64,000 nucleotides of DNA from Fimbriiglobus ruber (GCF_002197845.1 NZ_NIDE01000007.1:248001-312000), one strand, 5' to 3'. Shown: positions 28,301-38,719, numbered from the stretch's first letter. Program-made: numbers and translations. Notes: a model not told the origin generated them from the sequence alone.

Positions 28301-31300
28301 GTGTCCGTCCCGGTGTCTGTCTCCGACCCGGACCCACTGACTGCCACCCACGTGCCGTCGGCCGTTAGGGTCGCATGGGTCACGTACTGGTAGTCGCTGT
28401 CGGCCGTCCCCGACTCGGTCGCCGTCCCAGCCTGCTGGTAGTTCGCGGCCCCCGTCCCCTCCAGCCCGGCTGGCCCGTACGTCCCCGAATCCTGCCACCC
28501 GTACCCGTACGTCCCCGAGCCCTGGTACGACGACGATGCCACCCCGGTCGCCGTCGAGTCGAGCGTCCCGGTCGTCGCCCACGTCCCGGCTGACGGGTCG
28601 AGTACGGATGCGATCGCCGCCGTGTAGGTGGAGGACTCGGCGTCCGTCTCGGTCCCCGCCCCGGCCACCGTCCCGCTGTCGACCGGGTAGCCGTCGGCCG
28701 TCACCCCGGTATACCCTTGGGCGTCCGTCCCGGTGTCCGTCTCCGATCCGGACCCGCTGGCCGCCGCCCACGTCCCGTCGGCCGTCAGGGTCGCGTGGGT
28801 CACGTACTGGTAGTCGCTGTCGGCCGTCCCCGACTCGGTCGCCGTCCCCTGCCGCGAGGAACTCTCGGTCCCGGTGCCCTCCAGCCCGGTCGGCCCGTAC
28901 GTCCCGTCCGCGGTCGCCGTCGACGCGTACGACCCGGTCCCCTGGTACGACGACGACGCCACCCCGGTCGCCGTCGAGTCGAGCGTCCCGGTCGTCGCCC
29001 ACGTCCCGGCTGACGGGTCGAGTACGGATGCGATCGCCGCCGTGTAGGTGGAGGACTCGGCGTCCGTCTCGGTCCCCGCCCCGGCCACCGTCCCGCTGTC
29101 GACCGGGTAGCCGTCGGCCGTCACCCCGGTATACCCTTGGGCGTCCGTCCCGGTGTCCGTCTCCGATCCGGACCCGCTGGCCGCCGCCCACGTCCCGTCG
29201 GCCGTCAGGGTCGCGTGGGTCACGTACTGGTAGTCGCTGTCGGCCGTCCCCGACTCGGTCGCCGTCCCCTGCCGCGAGGAACTCTCGGTCCCGGTGCCTT
29301 CCAGTCCGGTCGGCCCGTACGTCCCGTCCGCGGTCGCCGTCGACGCGTACGACCCGGTCCCCTGGTACGACGACGATGCCACCCCGGTCGCCGTCGAGTC
29401 GAGCGTCCCGGTCGTCGCCCACGTCCCGGCTGACGGGTCGAGTACGGATGCGATCGCCGCCGTGTAGGTGGAGGACTCGGCGTCCGTCTCGGTCCCCGCC
29501 CCGGCCACCGTCCCGCTGTCGACCGGGTAGCCGTCGGCCGTCACCCCGGTATACCCTTGGGCGTCCGTCCCGGTGTCCGTCTCCGATCCGGACCCGCTGG
29601 CCGCCGCCCACGTCCCGTCGGCCGTCAGGGTCGCGTGGGTCACGTACTGGTAGTCACTGTCGGCCGTCCCCGACTCGGTCGCCGTCCCCTGCCGCGAGGA
29701 ACTCTCGGTCCCGGTGCCCTCCAGCCCGGTCGGCCCGTACGTCCCGTCCGCGGTCGCCGTCGACGCGTACGACCCGGTCCCCTGGTACGACGACGATGCC
29801 ACCCCGGTCGCCGTCGAGTCGAGCGTCCCGGTCGTCGCCCACGTCCCGGCCGCCGGGTCCAGCGTGGACGCCGTGACGGCCGTGTAGGTGGTGGCCTCGG
29901 CGTCCGTCTCGGTCCCCGCCCCGGCCACCGTCCCGCCGTCGACCGGGTGGCCGTCGGCCGTCACCCCGGCGTACCCCTGGGTGTCCGTCCCGGTGTCCGT
30001 CTCCGACCCGGACCCGCTGGCCGCCGCCCACGTCCCGTCGGCCGTCAGGGTCGCGTGGGTCACGTACTGGTAGTTGCTGTCGGCCGTCCCCGACTCGGTT
30101 GCCGTCCCCGACTGTCCCGCCGTCGCCGTCCCGGTGCCTTCCAGTCCGGTCGGCCCGTACGTCCCGTCCGCGGTCGCCGTCGACGCGTACGACCCGGTCC
30201 CCTGGTACGACGACGACGCTACCCCGGTCGCCGTCGAGTCGAGCGTCCCGGTCGTCGCCCACGTCCCGGCCGCCGGGTCCAGCGTGGACGCCGTGACGGC
30301 CGTGTAGGTGGAGGACTCGGCGTCCGTCTCGGTCCCCGCCCGGCCACCGTCCCGCCGTCGACCGGGTGGCCGTCGGCCGTCACCCCGGCGTACCCCTGGG
30401 CGTCCGCCCCGGTGTCCGTCTCCGACCCGGACCCGCTGGCCGCCGCCCACGTCCCGTCGGCCGTCAGGGTCGCGTGGGTCGCGTACTGGTAGTCGCTGTC
30501 GGCCGTCCCCGACTCGGTCGCCGTCCCCGACCGCTGGGACATCGCCGTCCCGGTGCCCTCCAGCCCGGTCGGCCCGTACGTCCCGTCCGCGGTCGCCGTC
30601 GACGTATACGACCCGGTCCCCTGGTACGACGACGACGCCACCCCGGTCGCCGTCGAGTCGAGCGTCCCGGTCGTCGCCCACGTCCCGGCCGCCGGGTCCA
30701 GCGTGGACGCCGTGACGGCCGTGTAGGTGGAGGACTCGGCGTCCGTCTCGGTCCCCGCCCCGGCCACCGTCCCGCCGTCGACCGGGTGGCCGTCGGCCGT
30801 CACCCCGGCGTACCCCTGGGCGTCCGCCCCGGTGTCCGTCTCCGACCCGGACCCGCTGGCCGCCGCCCACGTCCCGTCGGCCGTCAGGGTCGCGTGGGTC
30901 GCGTACTGGTAGTCGCTGTCGGCCGTCCCCGACTCGGTCGCCGTCCCCTGCCGCGAGGAACTCTCGGTCCCGGTGCCCTCCAGCCCGGTCGGCCCGTACG
31001 TCCCGTCCGCGGTCGCCGTCGACGTATACGACCCGGTCCCCTGGTACGACGACGACGCCACCCCGGTCGCCGTCGAGTCGAGCGTCCCGGTCGTCGCCCA
31101 CGTCCCGGCCGCCGGGTCCAGCGTGGACGCCGTGACGGCCGTGTAGGTGGTGGCCTCGGCGTCCGTCTCGGTCCCCGCCCCGGCCACCGTCCCGCCGTCG
31201 ACCGGGTGGCCGTCGGCCGTCACCCCGGCGTACCCCTGGGCGTCCGCCCCGGTGTCCGTCTCCGACCCGGACCCGCTGGCCGCCGCCCACGTGCCGTCGG

Positions 31301-33707
31301 CCGTCAGGGTCGCGTGGGTCACGTACTGGTAGTCGCTGTCGGCCGTCCCCGACTCGGTCGCCGTCCCCTGCCGCGAGGAACTCTCGGTCCCGGTGCCCTC
31401 CAGCCCGGTCGGCCCGTACGTCCCGTCCGCGGTCGCCGTCGACGTATACGACCCGGTCCCCTGGTACGACGACGACGCTACCCCGGTCGCCGTCGAGTCG
31501 AGCGTCCCGGTCGTCGACCACGTCCCGGCCACCGGATCGAGAACGGATGCGGTCGCCGCCGTGTAGGTGGAGGACTCGGCGTCCGTCTCGGTCCCTGCCC
31601 CGGCCACCGTCCCGCCGTCGACCGGGTGGCCGTCGGCCGTCACCCCGGCGTACCCCTGGGCGTCCGTCCCGGTGTCCGTCTCCGACCCGGACCCGCTGGC
31701 CGCCGCCCACGTCCCGTCGGCCGTCAGGGTCGCGTGGGTCACGAACTGGTAGTTGCTGTCGGCCGTCCCCGACTCGGTCGCCGTCCCCGACCGCTGGGAC
31801 ATCGCCGTCCCGGTGCCTTCCAGCCCGGTCGGCCCGTACGTCCCGTCCGCGGTCGCCGTCGACGTATACGACCCGGTCCCCTGGTACGACGACGACGACA
31901 CCCCGGTCGCCGTCGAGTCGAGCGTCCCGGTCGTCGACCACGTCCCGGCCATCGGGTCGTAGAGACTCGAAGTGGTGGCCGTATACAAACTCTGATCCTG
32001 TTCCGTTTCGCCTTCGGTCCCGGCTAGCGTTATCCCCGTTAATGACCCAATATCGATCGTGTTGCTGTAGTTACCGTTTTCAGTGAAACTTGTATTTGTG
32101 GAACCGTTAACTGCGCCACTTCCGGTGCCGCCCGTGGAGACCCACGTACCGGTCGGTTCGAGCGACTGACCTGTTGAGTACTCGTACGTGTCGTCGGTTT
32201 GGCCGGACTCGGATTCTGTCCCCGCAAGCGGTTGAGGCAGTCCTTCGTCAGCGGCGTTTGTATAGTCGGCGGTGTGGGTGTAGGCACCACCCCCACCATA
32301 TTCTTGCCAATCGGATCCGGAATTCGTGTTCGTGCCCGTCCCGCCAAAGGTTCCCGGGTCAATCCCGTCATCGGCGTACGTGGCCGCGAACGCGTACGCG
32401 CTTTGTTCCGTTCCCCCCGCCGTGAGTGTCCCACTGGCGGTTCCCGTGTAGCCTTCGCCCAGTGAGTGAGAGTATGCCCCGGTTCCGGCGTACGTCCCGG
32501 TTCCCACGTACGATCCGGTGTCCGCTCCGGACATTAGACCCGTCGAGGTATCGGAATGCGCAGATATGGATCGGGTGTACGTGTCGTCGTTCGTCCACGT
32601 CCAATCGACCGTGCCGGTGGACCCGGCTGGGGCCAGAGTCGACCCATCCGCTGTCTGCGACCCGTCCTCATGATTGGAGAGATAAGCCGTCAAAGTGAAC
32701 TCGGACGAGTCCGGGAACCCGTCTGCGGCGAACGTATAACCGGACGTACCGCTATCGTGAGTGGTCGCTCCGGCGGTCGAGGCCGGGGTTGTCATGGTAT
32801 CGTACTGATACGTGTAGATTTCCTGGTAAGACCACGTACCATCGACTTCGCTACTGGCGGTAACCGTATAAGCGTCCGTGTACACCGTCACCGCGGTGTA
32901 GGCAACGCCACCCGCGTCGGTCCCGGTGGTGGTAACCGTATCTCCGCCCGTTTCAGACACCGGGGCCGCGCCCGTCGTCGGATCGAACATCGCGCTTGCG
33001 TAAACGGAACTTCCACTCAACAGGATGAACGGATCGGTCCCGAACGCAGCAGCAGTCAGTGGCCCACCCGGTTGAGTCGCCCCTGAACCGGTAGCGGCCG
33101 GAGCCGCAGCCGCATAAGTCCCGAACCCTGCGGTGGCGAAAGGATTCGTCCCGGCTGGCGAGAACGCTGGTGAGGCTCCGGTGGACGCACTTTGCGACTG
33201 TGTCGACATCGACATTGAAAGCGAACCGACCCCGTCGTCGGCCGCCAAACTTCCGCCGCCACTCGCAGTCGGTGTCTCGGATGTCGCTCCGCCCAATTTT
33301 GTCGAGGCCGTCCCTACGGATGTTGCGGTGGATGGCGTAATGTCTTCTGCCGTGGGGGCCGGTCCGCTGCCCGTCGTGTCGGAATTGGTCGAGGCGGCGA
33401 CCGTGCCGCTACCGCCGTCCGAATCGTTCTCCGGACCAGCGTACGAGGTCGCCGCCGTAGTTGCACCATCTGTATCGGAAGCGGTCGGCGAGGCCGAGGG
33501 TGAACTTGACGTTGTGTCGCCAGCCTGCGAAGTCCCGGTCAGCGCAGGACCACCGACTGCCGCCGCCCCGACCGAGGACGTGGCCAACGATCCAGGTCCG
33601 TCACGCGATTCGAGGAGTTCGAGCCCTAATGGACCGTTGGCCCCGGGCAGACGTCGGGGTGCAGACGTTTTCCGCTGGCTTGGGAAACGGCGATACCAGG
33701 TTGTCAC
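22354..33707 (-). CDS. Giant repetitive surface/secreted protein with terminal Hint domain, frameshifted
   Basis: GTG at 33705-33707 has GGAG 6 bases upstream. The N-terminus (MTTWYRRFPSQRKTSAPRRL...LGLELLESRDGPGS) carries the LExLExR-type motif common at the start of planctomycete giant extracellular proteins. About 400 residues of Ser/Thr/Ala/Gly-rich sequence follow, then about 19 repeats of 140 residues (LTADGTW, GTGSETDTG, DPxxGTWxTTGTLD, SSYQGxGxY), then a Tyr/Asp/Ser segment, and a Hint domain (CFAGGTQIRTPDG, TTAEHPFYAW, HTYFVG). At about 30345 one C is missing compared with every other repeat, shifting frame; with that base restored the gene runs 33707-22354 (about 3,784 residues). 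It ends four bases-groups past a G11 tract as GGGARSGHTMIT instead of the conserved VWAHN. Likely acts outside the cell as the stalk of a toxin delivery protein; delivery route not visible. Confidence 0.75.
22383..22393 (-). repeat. G11 homopolymer at the giant-protein/TNT-toxin junction
   Basis: Eleven consecutive C on the plus strand (G on the coding strand) lie inside the codons just before the conserved Hint end. With 11 G the giant gene reads VKGGGARSGHTMIT and stops; with 12 or 9 G it reads GAVWAHN, the normal Hint end, and continues without a stop into the TNT toxin. This is a candidate slippage switch. Confidence 0.8.
24280..31980 (-). repeat. 420-bp tandem repeat array, about 19 copies
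   Basis: Lines of sequence recur at exactly 420-bp offsets (for example the segment at 24721 recurs at 25141, 25561, 25981, 26401 and so on to 31861, with a 1-bp offset above the deletion at about 30345). Copies between about 28600 and 29880 are nearly identical; those near 24300-25000 and 27000-28000 have diverged. Each unit encodes 140 residues, so the reading frame is kept. Confidence 0.9.
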
Positions 33708-33745
33708 GGGCGACTCCGCGTGGCAGCGAGAAAGGAAAGCGTGTG

Positions 33746-33994
33746 ATGAAAACGAAACAACAGGTGCCCGTACGGGTTACCTATCGCGAAGACGACGACA
33801 CGTCAGATGGGTTCATCGATCTGAAAAGTGTATGGGCCGGTAACGGCCCCCTGTTGAGACGAGATGCTGACGGCGATCCTTATCGGTTGGGCTCGAACGA
33901 TCCATGTGGGCGGCTCGCGCTAACTAATTGGAAACAAAGAACCTCTGGACAGGCCCTTCAAATGGCACATACTGTCCGGAGTTCAGCAAGGTGA
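33746..33994 (+). CDS. Possible small protein divergent from the giant gene
   Basis: An 82-codon frame from ATG 33746, with AAGGAAAG upstream, starting 39 bases from the giant gene's GTG. The product (MKTKQQVPVRVTYREDDDTS...) is charged and polar and has no recognised domain. The good ribosome-binding site and codon use in the first half are the only support. Confidence 0.3.
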   Translation: MKTKQQVPVRVTYREDDDTSDGFIDLKSVWAGNGPLLRRDADGDPYRLGSNDPCGRLALTNWKQRTSGQALQMAHTVRSSAR

Positions 33995-34388
33995 CAAGTA
34001 ATCTAATTCTATCGGCTGCACAAATTGTATCAAGATAAATTTCTGACCCGGCAAAACAAGCTGAAGTTCCTCGTTGCCAAGAAATGGTGCGACAACGCGC
34101 CGTAAGAGAGGGTCAGATACCCTGCTACTCGGTTCGTTTTGGTACGACCATCGGGTGAACCGAACCGACGCCCACACACGCCATCGCTTTATCACGTTTG
34201 CGATCAATAACATGCGTCGAGAGTCCTCCCGGCCGCGCGTCTCGAAATTACGGCCGAGTTGATCCGGTGGGCTTATGCGTCAAGACGGACTACAACCACA
34301 CGCCGTCAAAAAATGCTTAATTTTTTTCTCCGGCTTGCAGCACCAGTCCCAGGCGATACCAAAAAGGGGTCTTGGTGGGTAGAAGAGG
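33995..34388. other. Gene-free stretch upstream of the GT2 gene's 3' end
   Basis: About 390 bases of mixed, partly AT-rich composition. Several short frames exist on both strands but none has a start site, conserved motif or codon bias that would support it. Confidence 0.35.
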
Positions 34389-35216
34389 TCAACCGGACGG
34401 CACTCCGCTCGTTAAGGCGCCGGCCACCCACCGCATCCGGATCGGATACATACCGTCTGTTTTTGTCAACGTGTAGTAAACCGTTGCCCGGTCGGTCCGC
34501 CCGACCGGGCGGTGACGCAACCATTCGAACACGTTTCGGTCCGCAGACATTCGTCCCCGGTTCCCCGGCCGCGGAACGGACCAGAAGCGCAGTGCCGGCT
34601 CGCACAGGGTTTTGTCAATCAGCAAGCAGTTTGGATCGACCCATCCACCGAATGAATCCTTGTGCCACCCCGCTCCGGGTCCGACCGAGTCCCATCGGTC
34701 AACACAAAGTGGCGCGGCCGTGTCGGGATCCACGAACCACCGCAAGGCGTACGCCCAATCTCGCCCAGTGGCTGCCCGCGTTAGTGTGGCTAAATGGTCG
34801 GGTCCCCACCAGTTGTCGTCGTCGAGGTAGGTGACGCGTCGGCTGTGCGCGGCGTAGGAAAGGATAGTCCGCAGGGCTCCCCCGTCCCAAGCCGGATGGA
34901 CACCGCCGTGTCGCGTGGATGTCGAGTAACCGGGGTCGAACACCAAGACCCCGCAGTGCGGTGGGGCAACCGTTCGGAGTCGGTCAAGGACGGTCGGATC
35001 GCCCTGCCGCACGTCGACGCCGATGAGGATCTGAATTGTACCCTTGAATCGTTGATTGAAAATCGACCGGACGGCCTTTTCCAGAGTGGGTCGCAGGACG
35101 GTTGGTATCACCACGGCCACATCGAAGAGACCCCTCTCGTGCCCCGAGAAAGAGGCAAGACTGGTGTCTTTTCCGGAAACCAGGGGGGGAATTCGACTTA
35201 ACGGAGCGGGATCCAA
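34389..35216 (-). CDS. Family 2-type glycosyltransferase
   Basis: The TTG at 35214-35216 is preceded by GAGGA at a proper distance; no ATG is available upstream of the fold. The 275-residue protein has the GT-A start VAVVIPTVLRPTLEKAVRSI, the metal-binding YLDDDNWWGPDHL (DDD), an acceptor-region segment WHKDSFGGWVDPNCLL, and ADRNVFEWL. It transfers a sugar from a nucleotide donor in the cytoplasm. It lies between the TPR-glycosyltransferase and the giant Ser/Thr-rich protein on the same strand, so decoration of that protein is a reasonable hypothesis. Confidence 0.75.
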   Translation of the reverse strand: MDPAPLSRIPPLVSGKDTSLASFSGHERGLFDVAVVIPTVLRPTLEKAVRSIFNQRFKGTIQILIGVDVRQGDPTVLDRLRTVAPPHCGVLVFDPGYSTSTRHGGVHPAWDGGALRTILSYAAHSRRVTYLDDDNWWGPDHLATLTRAATGRDWAYALRWFVDPDTAAPLCVDRWDSVGPGAGWHKDSFGGWVDPNCLLIDKTLCEPALRFWSVPRPGNRGRMSADRNVFEWLRHRPVGRTDRATVYYTLTKTDGMYPIRMRWVAGALTSGVPSG

Positions 35217-35330
35217 TTCTCGTCCTCAAAGTTCGTTTTACCGATCGCTTAGTGTGATTCCGTAAGACGTCCGACGTACGTACGGAAGTTGTCACTCAAT
35301 GTAGAGTAGTTCGTGTCAACTTGGATCACC

Positions 35331-37433
35331 TCAACTCGATTCGCCTTTGGCAATTCCCGCGCCCTGTCCGGCGGCTTTGGCTGCGGACGCCCGTGCCAAT
35401 TCCACTGCTAACTTTTCAAAAACACCATCCCAATCCCCCGGGCGGGACTGCCGAAAGAGTCGAACCGTCGGATACCAGACCGTTTCTTCTCCGGACCGTC
35501 CCCAACGCCAGTCGGCCGCGAAGGCGACGGCGACCCACGCTCGAACCCCGACCGCCCCGGCCAGGTGGATCAAGGCGGTGTCGACGGAAACCAAGAGATC
35601 CAAAGCGAGTAGGGCCGCGGCCGCGTCTTCCATTCCGGCCGCGGTCCTGGCCCCAAGATCGACGATCCGTATGCCGGCCCCTGGACCGGTCGTCAGTTGA
35701 TCGGTCCCCGGACCTTTTTGAAGGCTATACAAGGTGACTCCCGGGATTGCCGCCAGAGGTGCGAATCGGGCCAGCCGTACGGACCGCAACCGGTCCCCCT
35801 TGTGAATCTTGCTTCCTTGCCACGCAATCCCGACCCGGAGCCCTTGATCGGCCTCAAGTTCGCGTCGCCAATACGAGATCCTCTCGGTCGGAGGAATCAA
35901 ATAAGGCGGAGTGGCGGGGCAGGTCGCCGGTGGTACTCCGAGCAATCTGGGGAGACTCATCAGCGGAATGTGAAGGTGCAATCCGGTCATCGGCTCGCCA
36001 CTCGGGACGGCACGGTCGACCCCCGGACATGTCCCCAGTAACCCGGCGAGCGGCCGGGGGGTGTCCACCAGAACCTCCTTCGCCCCCCGGGCCTTAACCA
36101 GGGTGGCATACCGGACAAACTGGATGGTGTCCCCGAGTCCTTGCTCGGCGTGTAACAAAATGACCTTCCCACTCAATGGCCCTCCGTCCCACCGTGGAGC
36201 CGGGCATTTCGGCGCTCCCCCCTTTGCGACGAGCCACCGGGCTTCGTAATCCGCCCACGCGCGATCGAATTCGCCGACGGCCAGAAACGCCAGCGCGCGG
36301 TACAGCCGGGCTTCCGGAAACCCCGGCCGCAGCCGAAGGGCTTCGTCGTATGCCCGGATGGCATCCTCCACTCTGCCGGTCTGAGCGAGCAACGTGCCCA
36401 GATTCATGTGATCCTGAGCACTTCGCGGGCGGAGACGGACGGCTTCACGGAAATGCTGTTCGGCCTCCCCGAATCGGCCGAGTGTCGCTAATGCATTCCC
36501 GAGGTTGCAGTGTGCCGCGGGCCACCCGGAGCGGAGTCGGAGGGCGGTCCGGAAGCACTCTTCGGCATCTTCCGGGCGGTCTCCTCCGGCCAAAGCCAAC
36601 CCGAGCGCAAAATGAGCGTCCGGCGACCCCGGGGTCAGGCGAACGGCCTCCCTCCCGCATCCTTCGGCGTCGGTCGCCTTATCGAGCTTGTACAGAACAC
36701 CGGCGAGCCCACTCCACGCCCTCGGGTCGGCCGGGGCTAGTCGGGCGGCTTCGCGGAACGCCGGTTCGGCGGCGGCTGGGCGGTCGGCCTTATCCAGCAC
36801 GCGCCCGACTTGGACATGGACCTCGGCCAACCCGGGATTCAAACGGGCCGCCTCTCCGTACGCGGCGGCGGCCGGGTCATACTTCCGCTGGCGCTCCAAG
36901 GCGGTCCCGAGGAGGCGATGCAGTTCGGCCATTGTCGGGGCGAGGAGTAATCCCTCCCGGGCCCATCCTTCGGCACCCGACGGGTTCCCGTCGTGAAGGG
37001 CGGCGGTGGCCAAATTCTGACACCAGATCGGATCGGATGGGTCGAGCCGGGCAGCCAACCGGAATGCCGCCGTCGCCTCGGGCCTGCGGCGCTGTCGAGC
37101 CAAAGCCACGCCAAGATATCCAACCGCTCTCGCGTCGGTCGGATTTTTCCGGGCCGAGTCTCGGAACAGTGCCTCCGCGGCCGCCACATCACCCCGGTTC
37201 AGGCACACGAGCCCTCGGGAAACCAACTCCCCTTCTGGCGAAGTTTGGTGGTCAGCGGCAGGCTCCTGGTAAGCGGGGGTTGCGCGGCGATCGAATTCGG
37301 CGGCCAAGTCGTCGCGACCGGCTTCTCGGGCAAGAGCCGCGAGGAGCGGGAATACGGCGGCATCGCCGTTATCTTCGGTCCGGGCCGCTTCGCGTAAGTG
37401 TACGGGCACCGCCCTCCCAACAGAATCTGCCAA
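35331..37433 (-). CDS. TPR protein with GT9/SPINDLY-like glycosyltransferase domain
   Basis: TTG start at 37431-37433 behind a GAGG. Residues about 65-390 are about nine tetratricopeptide repeats (for example AEQHFREAVRLRPRSAQDHM, AIRAYDEALRLRPGFPEARL). Residues about 410-690 form a GT-B glycosyltransferase of the kind found in TPR proteins (ILLHAEQGLGDTIQFVRYAT; GIAWQGSKIHKGDRLRSVRL; DLLVSVDTALIHLAGAVGVR). In related proteins such domains are linked to O-glycosylation of proteins, with the TPR part holding the acceptor. It is 114 bases upstream of the GT2 gene and co-directional with the giant Ser/Thr-rich gene. Confidence 0.85.
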   Translation of the reverse strand: MADSVGRAVPVHLREAARTEDNGDAAVFPLLAALAREAGRDDLAAEFDRRATPAYQEPAADHQTSPEGELVSRGLVCLNRGDVAAAEALFRDSARKNPTDARAVGYLGVALARQRRRPEATAAFRLAARLDPSDPIWCQNLATAALHDGNPSGAEGWAREGLLLAPTMAELHRLLGTALERQRKYDPAAAAYGEAARLNPGLAEVHVQVGRVLDKADRPAAAEPAFREAARLAPADPRAWSGLAGVLYKLDKATDAEGCGREAVRLTPGSPDAHFALGLALAGGDRPEDAEECFRTALRLRSGWPAAHCNLGNALATLGRFGEAEQHFREAVRLRPRSAQDHMNLGTLLAQTGRVEDAIRAYDEALRLRPGFPEARLYRALAFLAVGEFDRAWADYEARWLVAKGGAPKCPAPRWDGGPLSGKVILLHAEQGLGDTIQFVRYATLVKARGAKEVLVDTPRPLAGLLGTCPGVDRAVPSGEPMTGLHLHIPLMSLPRLLGVPPATCPATPPYLIPPTERISYWRRELEADQGLRVGIAWQGSKIHKGDRLRSVRLARFAPLAAIPGVTLYSLQKGPGTDQLTTGPGAGIRIVDLGARTAAGMEDAAAALLALDLLVSVDTALIHLAGAVGVRAWVAVAFAADWRWGRSGEETVWYPTVRLFRQSRPGDWDGVFEKLAVELARASAAKAAGQGAGIAKGESS

Positions 37434-37933
37434 GACATGACCTCACAGAGGGGTCGACATCAAAAACATTTTCGTTGCTGTAGAGGTGGTCTGCCCGTCC
37501 GGCAACCCCGATCGACAAGGCCATGAGCCAGACACAATGGGGGCCGGAACGGAGCAGACTATCGCCGGAGCGTGACTCTAATCGGAATCCCGTCAACGAC
37601 CATTTCCACCCAACACGCTGGCCCTCCTCCCACCTGGTAACCCAGGGCCGATCGACTGTTCGAGCCTCGCGTTTTTCGGACATGGCTTCCCCGACGGAGT
37701 TTGCACAATCCGAGCCGAATGGCCACCGTCCGGCGCCGCGGCGCGCGATAGCCAAGAACTTCTGGCCACCCGACGCGGTACGACGATCTGATGATCTGAT
37801 GTTTTTAATAGTGATCGCATCGCGTGATGGTTGCCATCAGAACGACCGCAATATCGCAAACTATATGTACTTATGCAGGCCACTCACCATCCCGTGCCGC
37901 GCTGCGAGTTGCTACCATTTCATTACGTTTTCG
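37434..37933. other. Gene-free stretch left of the IS1-type element
   Basis: About 500 bases. It holds the presumed promoter of the TPR-glycosyltransferase gene and the former 3' tail of the integrase reading frame (its pre-insertion stop would be TAA, read on the minus strand at 37871-37873), followed by the target duplication CGTTTTCG at 37926-37933. No other gene seen. Confidence 0.45.
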
Positions 37934-38719
37934 GGTAGTGGACCGCTGCGCGGCACGAGCGTATACTAGTGTATATGTCTACATTGCCTCTTGATCCCCT
38001 CCCGATTTGCCCGGACTGTTCTGCCACGCATGTTGTCCGCAATGGGCCAAACTCGGCCGGAACGCCCACGTTCCGGTGCCGGACGTGCGGGCGTCGGTTC
38101 GTCCGCGCCCCCCGCAAAGCCCCCGTGGCCGATGACCAGAAGGATCTGATCCGCCGCCTCCTGGTCGAGCGGTTGGGCCTGCGGGCGATCGCCCGCGTGA
38201 CCGGCCGATCCCGATCCTGGCTTCAGGCGTTCGTCAACATGGTGTACCGGGAGGAGACCCCATGGGAGCCCGGACCACTGAAACCCTCGACCGGGGAACT
38301 CGTCCTTGAAGCCGACGAGTTATGGAGTTACGTCGGCGACAAGGGGGAGCAATGGTGGATCTGGGTGGCCCTCGATGCCCACACCCGACAGGTCGTCGGG
38401 ATGGTCGCTGGGGATCGCTCGGAGCGGACCGCCCAATGCCTGTGGGATGCCTTACCGGCCGACTACCGCGATCGGGCGGTGGTGGCGACCGACTTCCTGG
38501 CCTCGTACCGGGCGGTGATTCCCGAAGACCGGCACGCGGCCGCTGGCAAGGACGCCGGGTTGACCGCCCACATCGAGCGGTTCTGGTGTACGATCCGCCA
38601 GCGGTGCGGCCGTTTCGTCCGCAAAACGCTGTCGTTCTCGAAGTGTGCGACGAACCATGTCGGGGCTCTCTGGTACTTCATCCGGGCCTACAATGCGTGC
38701 CGCGCGTAGGTCCACTACC
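37934..38719 (+). mobile_element. IS1-family element with 8-bp target duplication
   Basis: A 786-bp element. The ends are inverted repeats: GGTAGTGGACC...GCGCGGCACG at 37934 and the matching CGTGCCGCGCG...GGTCCACTACC ending at 38719. The octamer CGTTTTCG occurs directly before (37926-37933) and directly after (38720-38727), a perfect target-site duplication. It was inserted into the 3' end of the integrase reading frame. The clean ends suggest a recent insertion. Confidence 0.9.
37969..38709 (+). CDS. IS1-family transposase
   Basis: A 246-residue protein (start at ATG 37969 or 37975). It has an N-terminal zinc ribbon (CPDCSATHVVRNG...FRCRTCGRRF), an HTH (LRAIARVTGRSRSWLQAFVN) and the DDE core: Asp in LEADELWSYVG, Asp in VVATDFLASY, Glu in HIERFWCTIRQ. 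Unlike classical IS1, InsA and InsB are one continuous frame, as in many other IS1-family members. Confidence 0.9.
   Translation: MYMSTLPLDPLPICPDCSATHVVRNGPNSAGTPTFRCRTCGRRFVRAPRKAPVADDQKDLIRRLLVERLGLRAIARVTGRSRSWLQAFVNMVYREETPWEPGPLKPSTGELVLEADELWSYVGDKGEQWWIWVALDAHTRQVVGMVAGDRSERTAQCLWDALPADYRDRAVVATDFLASYRAVIPEDRHAAAGKDAGLTAHIERFWCTIRQRCGRFVRKTLSFSKCATNHVGALWYFIRAYNACRA

Noticed and set aside
22354..32027. Long Arg/Gly/Asp- or Arg/Pro-rich frames on both strands of the repeat array (for example plus-strand 30366-32027 and 28536-29876)
   Set aside because: They are out-of-frame readings of the 420-bp repeats; length arises because the period is a multiple of three and GC-rich. The minus-strand Thr/Ser/Gly frame joins N-terminus and Hint domain.
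22354..33707. RHS/YD-repeat protein
   Set aside because: No YD-repeat motifs; the units are 140-residue Thr/Ser/Gly repeats of another type, and only the Hint and tip resemble Rhs-like toxins in plan.
33983..34213. 76-codon minus-strand frame after the GT2 gene
   Set aside because: No ribosome-binding site, no motif, and codon use unlike neighbouring genes.
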